This document shows, in pieces, positions 1-11,471 of a DNA stretch of 64,000 nucleotides. How positions within the stretch are numbered: position 1 is the stretch's first letter; the number at the start of each line of letters is the position of its first letter. The position numbers were made by a program, and so were the translations under genes. The stretch lies in assembly GCA_010279815.1 (NCBI GenBank), contig QEOQ01000544.1, forward strand, positions 62,001-126,000. The letters are read 5' to 3'. The DNA is from Brachionus plicatilis (taxonomy: Eukaryota; Rotifera; Eurotatoria; Ploima; Brachionidae). The notes under the pieces were generated by a model, which saw nothing but the letters and a program-made list of their open reading frames with translations, was not told where the DNA came from and did no database searches.

Positions 1-2754
1 CTTTTATTTTTTTTCCTCAAATAAATTAAAAAGAAAAAAAACTTTATTTTTTTAAGAAATACGAAAAATTATTATTTTTTTTATGATCTTCGCTTAATCA
101 TCGATAGAACAGTTGTACTTATTTGACTTCGAATGCCTTCAAATCCCTCAAGAACACAGACTAAATTTCTATTAACAAAAATATAAAATAAAACGATTAA
201 GTACAAGCTATGAAGTAATTAAGCTAATTAAATAAAAAAAAAATTATTTTAAAATAATTTCTCAAATGATTGCAAAATGCCTCAAATAAGAATAATTTCC
301 TGGTTCGAATTTGGACCTTGAAAATTTAATATTAGTTTATTAAAAAGTAATCCAAGAAAATGGTCTCTTAAAGCTTGTTGTGTAAACATTTTAGTTACGA
401 AATGAATTGACACTAAAAATAAACTAATAATTATTTCGATGGTGTCTTGAAAATATTGCTTAAGTCTTAAATTGTCAGTGAGTAAAAGATCTGAAGACAA
501 AGAGATCAAATAAACCTATCAAGACAATCAATATTTATCGAGAGTCTAATTTTTTTCTGCAATAATTAGGTTTTAAGAAGGCTTTTAAGCCTCAGGGATT
601 AATAAACTCCATAAATTTTTCTAGCTAATTGAAAATTTATTAAAAATATTTGTTTCCAAGCGTTCGATAAGATAGTCTAATTGAATTTAAGTGTTAGAAC
701 AAAGAGGAAATAATCATTAACTGATGAGACGTGAAATAGATTTAAAAGATTTATAAATAATTTTTAGCAAGCATCTCACTCTTACCTGAATATTGGCAAA
801 GCTAGGCTAAAATTTTCCAATTTAAATTTAATATCTCTATTTCACTTGAGAGGAATGAAGTTTTTTTGTTGATAATTTTGAGTTAAAAAAATAAAATTAT
901 CGTAATGAATGATCTAATTGAATTTTTTTTAAATCGACTCCCACTTAAACATTTAAGAGTGCCACATAATTGCTAATTTAGATCTAATGCACCACCTTTG
1001 CATAAAATCTTAAAATTTAAATTTAAAATACATCATTTCATGGCTAAATAACTTATTTAAATATTAGTGCATTTTAAAGGAAATTTTTTAAAGAAAAATT
1101 GCTTTAGTTTATTCTAAAGTGTCAAATTAGCTTTGTTGATATCAATTTAATAAAATGGGACCATGTCCAAAATGGCATGGAATATATTATTCATTGTAAA
1201 ACTGATCGAGCCAAGGCTCCTTCAGTTTTAGTAATATTTTGAAATATTTAAATGACACAAAAATTAAAAGGAAAACAAATTAGTAGAATTTGTTGACAGA
1301 TTTTTTCGATTAAAGCAGGTATTTGAACATATCTAATTATTGGAAAAATAAAGATTTAGTAGATTGAAAGTGTTTTAGACTTGCGGAAATTGTAGAATTG
1401 TAAAATAACCTATAAGAAAATTCTTATCGGGTATCTTGAGGATTTTTTAGAAAAATGAAATATCCAAGTTTCTAATAATATTTTATCAGGATCTGAATTG
1501 TTAAATTTTGAAGACTTTTTAAGATATTCTAAGATTTTGTTTGGTAATCTTTACCAAAAATTTTATTAAATCTTGCAAGATTTAATTAGATTCAGATTAT
1601 TTTTGACGAATCCATTTGTAGATTTCATTCCATTAAATATCAGATTTTAAAAAATGTAATAATTTGAAAAATATTTTAATATTTTTGTTTGTAAACAACC
1701 TTGAGCCATTAAACCAGAACAAAATGGCAGTAGATTTCTCAAATATTTCAATAAATTGATCCATAAAAATGAGAAAAAATTCTTTAATAAAGAAACTTTA
1801 CTTTATTACTTTTGCTGGTGATCTAGGTGATCATTATCATCTTTGTGTGAAAATAAATCAGAAAATGTGATTTTATTAGAACCATCTCAAATAATGGAAA
1901 GAAAAAATTTAAGCTTAAAAATCAAGAAACGGAAAAAATTTAAATTAAGCAAATAAATGAACCAAACAAAAATTTCAGCATTTAAATTACTTAGTCAAAT
2001 GATGGAAAATAAAAAGATGAAACAAAATTAAATCAAAATAAAAAAAACCCCAAGGATCTATAAATACATTATTTGCTCGAAAAAAAATATAAGCCCTTTA
2101 AAAATTTTGCAAAAATTTTTGCCAATGGGGTAAAGAATTTAGAGAAAAACTTAAAGAAGTGAAAAACATGAAACAAAACATTTTTCACTTTTTCCACGAA
2201 TTATTTCTAATTTTTAGAGCGAAATTGATGATCGAATAAAATATAAATTTTTTGAGGTGTCTTTTTTTTGGATCTTTCAAAATGAAAATTTTTTTGACAA
2301 TTTTAAATATAATTTATTTAAATGTAAGAAGATGGACAAAAATCAAAATCAAAATTCAGTCTCCATTAAAAGTATCCCTTAAATGGAATAATAGAAATGA
2401 ATTTATACTCAAATTATCTTTAATTTGGTAGCTGTAATTTAAAAAAAATACAATTTAAATATTAGGTTTGTTTATTCCAAAAGCTTTACTTTACAAAAGT
2501 TTTTACGTAAAATCTGATAAATTTACGTTTTTTTACTTTTGTAAATTTACGTAAATTTACAACATTTTACGTAAAATTTGGTAAATTTATCAATTTTTAC
2601 GTAAAATATCGTAAATTACTAAATCCAGAACACCACTGTATGTTAACTGTTTTGAAACAATTTATTTTTAGTGTAAATTGTTTAGAATAAAATAAAAAAC
2701 TACCTTAATTTTTTGTTATTCCAAATAATATTGCTACTTTATAAACAAATTTAA
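1..2754. other. Gene-free AT-rich stretch
   Basis: No reading frame here looks like a gene: frames are short, low-complexity and rich in F, I, K, L and N. Two repeat pieces stand out. Around 1198-1230 is a degraded copy of the 'atcgag...gctccttcag' block that also occurs inside the hAT-like MITE near 9910. Around 2495-2640 is a cluster of tacgtaaa motifs, listed separately. I see nothing else. Confidence 0.6.
2495..2640. repeat. tacgtaaa-motif repeat
   Basis: The motif ttacgtaaa or close variants occurs several times on both strands within about 150 bases, interleaved with gtaaattta. The same kind of block recurs at about 8641-8760, 9570-9665, 27420-27560, 49593-49741, 50600-50690, 57991-58123 and 63750-63800. 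At 49593 and 57991 the block has clear inverted ends, so this copy is probably a decayed member of the same group of short palindromic transposons. Its ends cannot be fixed here. Confidence 0.5.
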
Positions 2755-3150
2755 TAATAATAATAAAGAGTAACTACAGTAAATGATCAATGTTTGGTCA
2801 TTACGAAGCTTGGTAGCTTATATTTTTTGCACTTTGTCAAACTTGTTTTTAAAACCATTAACTGTTCTAGATTCACAAATTTGTGTTAACAGTTTGTTCC
2901 ATCCTTTCACCACTCTATTTGTGAAAAAGTTTTCTCTTTTTCTACAATTTGTTCGTTGCTGGCTTAAACGATGTGGACCACCTCTAATGGACCAGTGAGC
3001 GTGAGTGAATTAGCAGGCATGTTTTGATGAAACCAATTTACTTCATTGTAGCACCTGACGAATTTAAACATCTGTATCATATCTCCTCTTTTCTACTCTC
3101 AGACAATTTCTGCCGCCTTAATTTTCTTAATCTCTCCTCAAAGTCACATG
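2755..3150 (-). mobile_element. LINE 3' end with (TTA)n tail
   Basis: On the minus strand, frames broken by shifts read RGDMIQMFKFV, then NEVNWF, ANSLTLTGP, RENFFTNRVVKGWN and SRTVNGFKNKFD. This is the typical end of the reverse-transcriptase ORF of CR1/Jockey-type LINEs: an RGD-x-I-x-FK block, an FFxNRVVxxWN block, then SVNxFKxxLD. After the stop there is a short 3' UTR and a (TTA)n microsatellite at about 2755-2770, which is the usual tail of such elements. Several frameshifts make it a dead, 5'-truncated copy. A GC-rich relative of the same region is present at 26545-26688. Confidence 0.75.
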
Positions 3151-3640
3151 CCTGAGATGATGTATTGATTTCGTAGATACTTATATTATTTTTTTTCTAT
3201 TTTTTGGCCATCCGCAATTAACCGGTTAAAATAACTTAGTTAACCATTCTTTTGGATTAATGGAATTCAGTTAACGGGTTATTTCCAATTTTTGAGAACT
3301 AATTACTTAATTTGTCATCAGTCAAATCATGCTGGATTGGTGAACAAAGACTTTTTTGATGATCACATATTTTGCTATCAATTTAATTTTTTTGTGACCA
3401 TTAAATATCTTTTTAAATATATAAAAAAAAAACTTAAAATAAATTATCAAATGCTTTTTTGTGGTTTGTTTAAAACCATTGACTGAAGATGTTTTTTGCA
3501 ATTTTGTCGGTAACAAATTTGAATTAAATGGATCAGATCGAGATCACGCATTTTTTCAAAAATTTTAAAATCATTATCAATTTTCATTAAATTATTCAAA
3601 TCATACTATTTATTTAAATTATTTGTACGCTACTTTTTTG
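3151..3640. other. Gene-free spacer
   Basis: AT-rich spacer between a LINE end and a foldback element. It contains a few repeats of gttaacc/ggttaa at about 3220-3285 and overlapping low-complexity frames on both strands that do not resemble proteins. No gene is supported. Confidence 0.5.
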
Positions 3641-4169
3641 GGTCCTACTAAAATTCTGACCCCCAATTTTTTTAAATTTTATGACACCCATTTTTTTTTT
3701 GCAAAGTAAAAATATTTTTGAAAGTTTTAATATATGATTTTGTTTGAATTTTTCTCTTTTTTTTTTAAATTAAACTAGTTTTTCTCCAAAATTTTATTTT
3801 TTGTGAAAACTGACCCCTCAATTTCCTTGAAGAGAATATAACGAGCTTTCTAAAAAGTTTTTTAAAAGGGTTTTTAGTTTTTCTCCAGGAAGTATAGTTT
3901 TTGAGAATTTCAAAAGATTTCAATAAAAAAAAAAATTTCGAAATAGAAAACTATACTTCCTGAGGAAAATTAAGTACATTTTTTGAAAGCTCAATAAAAG
4001 CTCATCAAGGAAAATGGGAGTCAGGTTTTTAAAAATATAAAAATTTTGGAGAAAAACTAGTTTAATTTTCAAAAAAAAGAGAAAAATTCAAACTAAACGA
4101 TATATTAAAACTTTTAAAAATATTTATGCTTCGCAAAAAAAAATTGGGGACCAGAATTTTAGTAGGACC
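3641..4169. repeat. 529-bp foldback MITE
   Basis: The two halves are imperfect reverse complements for nearly the full length. The left end ggtcctactaaaattctg matches the right end cagaattttagtaggacc, and the arms (about 250 bases each) meet near base 3920, where 'ggaagtatag' faces 'ctatacttcc'. Flanks read cttttttg on the left and ctctttttttg on the right, a possible imperfect 8-9 bp target duplication, which would fit a hAT- or MULE-derived MITE. There is no coding potential. Confidence 0.75.
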
Positions 4170-5509
4170 CTCTTTTTTTGCATGGAAATTTTTAACTAGT
4201 TCTTTAATCTTTGTGAACAAAAAATATAAAAAATAATGACAATATCATAAATAATTCTTAATCTAAAGCTTAAAGAAAAAAAAAGTTTTGCAAAATTAGT
4301 TTTTTTAAGCGAGAATTTTTTTATTTTTGTAATGCATATCCAGCATGATTTGGGTGTTGTGAATTTCAAATACAAATTGATCAAAAATTAGTCATTGTTG
4401 GATAAATTAAAGTTAATAAAAAATATTTAGAAAAATACAATCATAAAGTGCAGCATACTCTGTTGCACCTTTTATACTTTTTTTATAAAATATTTATTAT
4501 TATTTTTTGCAAATCAAGCCAATTTAAATCGTGGTGATGCTCTATATTTGGTTTTTTATTTACATCAGAAAATTTTTTTTTGGTAAAGCAGGTGCTACCA
4601 AGTATTTTGCTATATGTTGCATCATTTTTTTAAATATTTTTAATAAACTTTAATTTTAATTTGCCAAAAAGCCAAGAATTGATGTTCAATTTGAATTTCA
4701 CAATTCCCATGATTTGAGTGTCTACAAATTAAGTGAACATATGATCTCAAATTGGATATGATCCCAGTTAACCATTTAACATGGATTATTTTGTTCTTGG
4801 TAAAAAAGAGATTGAACTTTTTTAGCTACTTTATGTTTCAATTTAGTTAAAACTGAGGACAATGTGCGTTGAAAGCTGACCACCCAGTTTTTTCAAGAAT
4901 ATTACCATTGGTACTAGGTTTAAATTCACTATTGTAATCATCGATTGTGTATGCTGTATAATGAACTAAAATCAGTATCTTATTTACAGAGCCAAATAAG
5001 GTGCAAAAGCGTTAAATATCAGTCATAAATAATTAAATAAAATTTTTAAAATACAATTAAAAATATATATGGAAGAAAAGCGAAGTGTTTTATTCATTCT
5101 TTTTCTATAGCCTAAATTATTATTATTTTTATTATTATTAATCAATTGAGAAGATTTTACTAAATACTGAGACTCAAACTGTAAACAATCCTGATACAAT
5201 TGGCAAACGTAAAATTTTTGAACCAAAATTATTAATATTTTTGGTAAAAGTTTTTTAATAGAAAAATATCCTATTTGAATTATGTAAATAAAATAACAAG
5301 ACAATGTTCTTTTCCTATGTTAAAAATAAAAGTAATTCAAAAAGAATTTAAATTCATAAAAAAAGATTATTTGTGTGTTGAATTACTTAAATTTCTCTTC
5401 AAAAATGGCTTGAAATTGTTCTTATAGCTAAAATTACTTTTTTATCATTTAATTAATAAAATTTTTTTTTTTATAATTTTTTCCTTATTGTCAAGTCACT
5501 TAAATTTAT
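4170..5509. other. Gene-free AT-rich stretch
   Basis: No convincing gene. A 93-codon frame on the minus strand (5023-5304) is low-complexity, with an N-rich run from an (att)n tract and no domain I recognise. A short inverted pair 'gtgcagca...gttgcacc' lies near 4448-4472. Confidence 0.5.
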
Positions 5510-6550
5510 CCCGAGAATCCTCCGCAGGCTTCCAGTGTGTAAGATGTTAAGGCTTTTCCTGTCAGATTCACACATCCCCCAACATTCACTTCCGTGCATT
5601 AATGTTGCTTTTACTACACTGTTGTATAGTTTAAATTTTGTTTCCTTGCTGTAGCTGTTTGATTTCCATGCTGGCGGAATCTAGCAAAAGCACGCTTTGC
5701 TTTAGCAAGTCTATTCTTAATGTTCCCAACGTTGTACTGATAGTGCTACCTAAGTGTGTGAATTCACTTACACACTCGATTTGTGTACCATCGATGGTGA
5801 TCGGGGTATCCAATTTGATGTTTATGCACATAACTTTCGTTTTGGCCCCATTAATTTGGAGTCCTGTTGGTTTAGCGTTGTTCCCCAAGTAATGCGTCTT
5901 CATATGCATCTGTATTAGATATTAGCATCAGATCATCCGCGAAGTCTTCAAGTTTTGCAGTTAATCCCCATTGAATACCCCTCGCACTATCAGTTGTTTT
6001 CTTCATGACATAGTCAATCAATATTAGGAATAGTGTCGAAGAGAGAACGCACCCTTTTCTGACTCCTATACACACTTTGAAACTCTCAGATTTTCCTTTT
6101 TCCAGAATCACGCTACACTCAAAATTCTCGTAGAAGAGTTTTACCAAGTTTACTATCTTCTGTGGTAGGCCATAAGATCTTAACATGGCCCACAACGTTT
6201 CTCTGAGTATGCTATCAAAGGTTTTCTTGAAGTCAATGAAGCTAAGATACAGGGGGTTATTTCATTCCCGACTTTTTTCTATGATGTTCCTAAGTGTAAA
6301 TATCTGGTCTATGCATCGTTGTCTAAAACCTGCTTGTTTTTCTCTAAGTATAACATCCAAGAAGTTTCTGATTCTTTCCAGTATTATGCTGCACAACGCC
6401 TTGCTTGCTATTGGTAGCAGTGCTATTCCTCGCCAATTGTCACAAATAATTTTGTAACCCTTTTTTTGGGAGCTCGACTATTAGGCCTTTTGACCAGTCC
6501 TCTGGTAAAATAAAAATGTTACATGCATTTAAAACAACTTTTTTGATTTT
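5510..6550 (-). mobile_element. RTE-type LINE reverse transcriptase fragment
   Basis: Reading the minus strand from about 6550 down, blocks appear in the order of an RTE-clade reverse transcriptase: LPEDWSKGLIVELPKKG, NWRGIALLPIASKAL, REKQAGFR, CIDQIFTLRNIIEKS, FIDFKKTFDSI, SFKVCIGVRKGCVLSSTLF, then FADDLMLIS (catalytic DD at about 5925-5945), KINGAKTKVM-like residues, EFTHLGSTIS and a C-terminal block ending ESDRKSLNILHTGSLRRILG. Frame changes occur near 5880, 5640 and 6450, and there are internal stops. Endonuclease and 3' UTR are absent. This is a truncated dead copy, somewhat less AT-rich than its surroundings. Confidence 0.85.
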
Positions 6551-7714
6551 AAAAAATTCTTCTCATATATACATTTTTTGACGCGAAAATTATTTCCAAA
6601 ATTATTATATAATTTTTTTCATTTATTGATTTGGGAAGTGAATCCGATTGCAGTTTTGTTAAAAGAATGAACAATCAAAACCCTCAAGCAATAGCTAGAT
6701 AAAGATAAATACCAAAAAGAAATAAAAAGGTGTCCAGAATTCTGGAGTTATCAAGTCATTTTAAGATATTTAAAATTTTTTTTTCAAACTAATAAATTTT
6801 TTGTTTCACTTCAATTCTAATTTTACTGATCTGAATATCTTTTTTTGACTCTGGGTCAATTTTTAATGTTATTGTTAATTATTAAAACCTTTTTGAAGCT
6901 TTTTGGTTCATTTTTGATGTTGCTTAGTTATTCCAAAATTATTTGAAAGAATGTAAATTGAGTAGTTTTTATTAAAAAAAATGAGCATTTTTATAAAGAT
7001 TAGATATTATTTGCTAATTATCTCATTTTATAATTATAATTTCTTGTCGGGAATAAGTTTAAAAAAAAATGAGACATTTTTGATATTAATTTAAAGTAAA
7101 AGCCTGAATCTGTTTTTAAGATTTAGTTAGTAAATAATTTAGTTTTTAAGATAAAGATAATTTTCTTCATGCAATTAAATTATTTCTAAATGCATTTAAG
7201 CTATCGGAAAAATTTTATAAAATAAGAAAAAGTAAAATTTTCAAAATCAATTTTACTATTTACCTTTCTAAAAAAAGCCTGCATTCAATTTTGGAATTTT
7301 TGAAAAATTTTGGAGTTTATTCATTTCTATTTTTATTCATTAATTCTTAATACCGACAAATTTCATTAGGAAATAATGTCTTAAATTTAAGTATCTCATA
7401 AAAAAAGTTTTAAAATTTTTTCCGATTTCACAATCCCTTTTGTCAAAATTAATATTTATTTTTTTCTGCTTATTAATTTTTACTCAGCTAAAAACTTTGC
7501 TATCAACAAATAAAATTTTTTATCCTCTAATTAAAATTTTTGATATTTATATGTTTTTTTTATGTTATTAAATTTTTTTGGCTATAATGTTTTTTATTTA
7601 TCCGATCAGTTTCGATGTCTTCTCACTTTTATTTTTATTTTAAATTATTCAATTTTTCGTTTAATAGGAGAAAAATATCAGCTTTTTTCAATTTAGAATA
7701 TTTTCAATGATAAA
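6551..7714. other. Gene-free AT-rich stretch
   Basis: AT-rich DNA between the RTE fragment and the GPCR 3' end, with no gene seen. About 6560-6800 is a diverged copy of a sequence also found at about 12050-12290 (listed separately). Confidence 0.5.
6560..6800 (+). repeat. Dispersed repeat, copy 1
   Basis: Shares with 12050-12290, in the same orientation and order, the blocks 'gatttgggaagtgaatcc', 'agcaatagctagataaagat' (one or two changes), 'tctggagtta', 'caagtcattttaagatattt' and 'tttttcaaact'. Similarity is clear but diverged over about 200 bases. The two copies flank the GPCR gene on either side. I recognise no coding capacity or inverted ends. Confidence 0.6.
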
Positions 7715-7725
7715 TTTATTTTATT
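7715..7725 (-). terminator. Poly(A) signal of the GPCR gene
   Basis: Two overlapping AATAAA hexamers on the minus strand (tttatt at 7715-7720 and 7720-7725) lie about 65-75 bases past the GPCR stop codon. This is a normal position for 3' end formation and supports the 3' exon being the real gene end. Confidence 0.5.
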
Positions 7726-7787
7726 GAACAAAACTTTTTTTTATTATAAAATAAGTACTTTAATATTTTAAACAAAATCTAAGTTGT

Positions 7788-10700
7788 TTAAAAACTTGTT
7801 TTTAGGCTTGATTTTTTAGTATTTTGTGAAAATTTGCGTTTTTTCCTCAAGCTGGAATATTTTATTTTGCAACTACTCTGATTCTTTGGATCATTTTTAT
7901 TAAGCATTGGTATATATGAATGGTCGCTGCGACGGATTGAGTTAAACTTCTTTAGTGGACAATTAATTGAGCAAAGCTTATCACTTTCTTTGAATTCGAT
8001 TAATGAACGAAAATTTTGGTCTTCTATTTGTGAATATTTGCGGAATCTGTAACAATATGGGCAATTATTGTAAGGTATGGAACAAAAATTCTCATTCATA
8101 GAACTATTCGAGTAGCTGGAATAGCTTTTTTTGTTGGGATTCTTCGAAGAGCTGCATTCTGAATTCATTTTGTATTCAAAAATGTTATTGTTGTGATCCA
8201 AATAGTTGCGTATAGGTTTTTTTTCAGACTCGAATTTTATTTTCGATTTGCTGCTCGGAGTTTTTATTAATTTTGATGAAATGTAATACTTAGTTTTGAA
8301 ACCTATTTTGGTTGAATCTTTGCGGCTTAAACGCGATAGCCGAACCGAAAATAAATTTTTCAAAGTTTCTCTTAAAAAAAAAAAATTTACAATATTTTAT
8401 TCAATTAAAATTAGAATTTATGAATTTAATTTTTTCATTTTTCTATAAAAAGTATTATGATTGAAAATCACTTTTTTTCAAACAATCACTTTAACATTAA
8501 TGATAAAAATCTTTGAGACTTAAAATTTATTTTTTACTATAAATTGGGTAAATAAAAAAGAGACAAAATCTTAAGAATTTAACAATATTAATTGGACTTT
8601 AAATTATCTAATAAGCTCTAGAAAAAAAATTGAAAAGTTCATCATTTTACGTAATTTTACATCAAAAAATGTAAGAATACGTAAAATTACATTAAATGTA
8701 GGATTGAATAAAATGTTAGATTCCCGAAAATGATGTAAAATTACGTTATTTCAAGTCAAACTTAAAAAAAATGCTGACGGTCAAAAGAGCCCAATTTTTC
8801 GGACAAAAATTTTATTTTTTTCAAATTTTTTCTCAAAATGATGTTCTAAATTTTTTACATTTTATTACATAATTTTACACAAAATAATACTATAAACTGC
8901 TAAAAAGGTAATTTTTTGTAATAATAACAGTAAAATTAACTGGTAACAATTTTTCTTGTTTCATTTTAAATGCAAAAATTTATTTTTCATATTTTTTAAA
9001 GGGTTTTTATGTTTTCAAAGGGTTCAACAATAATTAATAATAATAATAATAATTAGCTACGGCAAACAAGCTTGCAGAGACGGCCTATTAGGAGGTCGCC
9101 TTTGGTAGTTTTTATAGTCAATAGTTATTATTTACAGTAAAAAAGAAGGAAATTAGAAGCATGGATTTAGAAATAAAAAAAATCACAAATATTCTATACA
9201 AATCTTTGAAAAACAATTAAAATAAAAAAAAAAATTGCCTAAATTTATAAAAAATAATTAAAAATTAGTTATTTAAAAGGCCCATTACCCACTAAAAAAT
9301 TGACAAGAATATTTCCAAGATTTAAATTAGTTTTAGAAATTTACTTAAAAGAATACTTTATAATAAAAAAAAAAACTACATTTAGACTGTCAGAAACGCT
9401 TTCGTATCCAATAAATATTGTAAAGAATTAATAATGAGCATTTTACTGCAAAGTTTCAGAGTTATTTGAAGCGAAAAAATTTCAAAAAAAATAATAAAAA
9501 TCAAATTTTTGTCCAAAAAATTGGATTCTTTTGGCCGTCTGCATTTTTGTTAATTTTAACTTGAAATAACGTAATTTTACATCATTTTACGTAAGCTATC
9601 ATTTTAATAGATCCTAAATTTGATGAAATTTTACGTAAAATGATGTAATATTACCCATTCTGCGGTTTATAGTAAAACACTGTAAAGAAAAAAAAGTGTT
9701 AAACTCGAATAGTATTAAAATCACTTGGTATTAACTAAATTCCAGACTTGGTCAAAAGTAAAAAAAAAAAGTCATTTTAAAGTCTTTTCAAAGTCAAGTC
9801 ACTGACTTGACTTCAAATTTTTTTTTTAAAAAAAAGTCAATCGACATGACTTTAATTTTTTTTGTTAACAAAAAAATTTTGCAAATTTATTTATTTATTT
9901 GTTTATCTGTATCGAGCTAGTGCTCCTTCAGAATAAAAGACCCCTTTCGACCTTTTTACCGCTTTCGACTAGTTCAAATCGATCCAGGAGTCTAGATGAG
10001 CAGACCGACAGCGATGGATACTTCATTCATGGTAAAAACAGATTTTATATATTTTTTTTTTTTTTTTCATATTTTCATTCTGAAGGAGCTCTAGCTCGAT
10101 ACTGATAAACAAATAAATAAATAAATTTGCAAAATTTTTTTGTTAACAAAAAAAATTAAAGTCATGTCAATTGACTTTTTTTTAAAAAAAAAATTTGAAG
10201 TCAAGTCAAATGACTTGACTTGACTTTGACTTGATGACTTTTGCCCAAGTCTGCTAAATTCATGTGGTACTAAATTCTTTAGTGCTACATTCACATTTTT
10301 AAATTAGTACTATATCAGGATGAATCATCAAAAATGATGCCATTTTTAATAAACTGAACTTTTTAAAATAAAAAAATATCCTTTTAAATTCCTTGAGTTT
10401 TTCTTAGTCAATTTTTCACGCGCAAAACCAACAATCAACTTACTTGAAATTTTTTATGGTCAGCAAATAGATAAAAAAATTGATGATCAAATTGGTCTCA
10501 TAGAACATGATGACAAATTTTCTGGCTAGCATAAAGTTGAGCGCTCGCTTCACATTAACATGAAAATCAAAGCTGACATCTCTGTTGAAGAACATGTCCA
10601 GGATGATGAGCACACCGGTCGGACTGATCAAAACAATGAATATAACAGATAACAATATGACAACACGAGTAGCTTGGGTGATTTTTTTGGAATGCTCCAG

Positions 10701-11471
10701 AGGATAGAAGCGCCGGTGCATTCGCGTGGTTATTTTTATTTGGTTGATTATTAACAAATTGAGAATTAGGGTCAAAAACTCTGGAACAATGGCCCAGAGA
10801 ATAGTGCTGATATTTACAAAAGCTGGAAGGGTAACGTTGCGACTTCCGACATGGGGAAACTTTTCGAATGTGGAATAGGTCTCGACCCCAGCGGTCTTAA
10901 ATTTGAACATGCTCCACATGCAAACTGCCAGCAATAGCAGGCCCAGAATGCTCTTGGCATTTTTTCTAGTGCTGAACAGGTTTTTTTTCAGAGGCCACAT
11001 GATGCAAAAAAATCGCTCAGTCGACAGTATTACCATGATCCAGACAGGCAACAGTAGGCACACTTCGACCAGATAGCCATTCAATATGCACAAGAAGTCG
11101 TATATTTCAGCTGAATAGTCTTTCTGAAAAAGAGACATGGTAAATCTGTGCAAAAATTTTTGCAAGGAAAAATGACTGTAGTCAGCCAGCCGAATGAGCA
11201 AAGGTACTAAAATGTTAACATGTATGTTGAGCATTTCGGACAAGCTGAGAGCGCCCAGGTAGATGTTCTGCGAGTTGCGCTTTTTCATGCGGTAAAAACA
11301 TCCAAAGTTGAGCGCGTTGAAAATAGTTCCAAAAAAAACTATCAGACTGCTGTAAATGATCAATATTTTGTCGGCCAGATTGACCAGGCGGACTGTTTTT
11401 TCCAAATCGGCCAGAATGTATTGAGCCTTGTAGTCAGTCATGAAAAAATTCGAGGAATCATTATTCGACAT
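7788..11471 (-). CDS. Rhodopsin-like (class A) GPCR, two coding exons
   Basis: Join of 10444-11471 and 7788-8370 on the minus strand, 536 residues, plasma-membrane receptor with unknown ligand. Exon 1 starts at ATG 11471 and encodes TM1 (about 36-60, GTIFNALNF), TM2 (70-95, LSLSEML), TM3 with Cys128 and a TERFFCI box (151-157, E/DRY variant), TM4, TM5, TM6 (LISPTG) and TM7 (NLIINFFIY, an NPxxY variant with Asn for Pro). Sequons N4, N212 and N220 face outside; the usual ECL2 cysteine is missing. The in-frame TAA after TM7 lies within donor CAA|GTAAGT. A T-rich acceptor at 8371 joins in frame to ETLKNLFSVRLSR, a typical helix 8, then a Ser/Lys/Asn-rich tail ending KTSF, a possible class I PDZ ligand. 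The fold resembles lophotrochozoan peptide receptors; no finer assignment is justified. Confidence 0.85.
8641..9665. repeat. Foldback element, tacgtaaa family, in GPCR intron
   Basis: The left arm (about 8641-8860) and right arm (about 9478-9665) are reverse complements over roughly 200 bases at perhaps 80% identity. Both carry aaatgatgtaaaattacg, tatttcaagt, gctgacggtcaaaagagccc (gcagacggccaaaagaatcc in the other arm) and ggacaaaaattt. The right end reads gtaatattaccc-attctg, close to the ends of the small element at 57991-58123. The centre holds a (TAA)n-tailed scrap (9031-9115) and AT-rich filler. No transposase; non-autonomous. Confidence 0.7.
9031..9115 (-). mobile_element. (ATT)n-tailed LINE/SINE 3' end, copy 1
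   Basis: A (taa)n run is followed by agctacggcaaacaagcttg, cagagacggcctattaggag and gtcgcctttggtag. Read on the minus strand this is a short non-coding end followed by ...GCCGTAGCT(ATT)n, the layout of a LINE or SINE 3' terminus. A second copy lies at 38063-38150 and a decayed one near 52285-52330; the LINE at 2755 ends with a similar 'ctgtagtta...(TTA)n'. Confidence 0.6.
9743..10253. mobile_element. hAT-type MITE with perfect 8-bp target duplication
   Basis: The ends are CAGACTTGGtCAAAAGT and its near-complement acttttgcccaagtctg, with CAG...CTG termini. The inverted arms extend about 230 bases each and include aagtcaagtc repeats, a 'gttaacaaaaaaa' block, an aaataaataaacaaat run and 'tcgagctagtgctccttcag'. 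The direct repeat ctaaattc flanks both sides exactly (9735-9742 and 10254-10261), the 8-bp target duplication expected of hAT transposases. The core (about 9950-10030) is less AT-rich and non-coding. It is inserted in the GPCR intron. Confidence 0.85.

Larger units (their letters stand above)
8371..10443 (-). other. GPCR intron carrying foldback elements
   Basis: Phase-2 intron of 2073 bases with donor GTAAGT (10443-10438) and acceptor T-run-AAG (AG at 8372-8371). Splicing completes a Lys codon (AA|A). About three quarters of it is occupied by two large inverted-repeat elements (8641-9665 and 9743-10253) and a LINE/SINE-like tail nested in the first. There is no host coding sequence inside. 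Confidence 0.75.

Noticed and set aside
5023..5304. Minus-strand 93-codon frame
   Set aside because: Low-complexity with an Asn run encoded by an (att)n tract; no motif, start context or splice support.
7788..8363. Separate 191-codon gene on the minus strand
   Set aside because: Its apparent start is a TTG within ETLKNLF. An acceptor just upstream joins it in frame to the GPCR exon, so it is the receptor's 3' exon.
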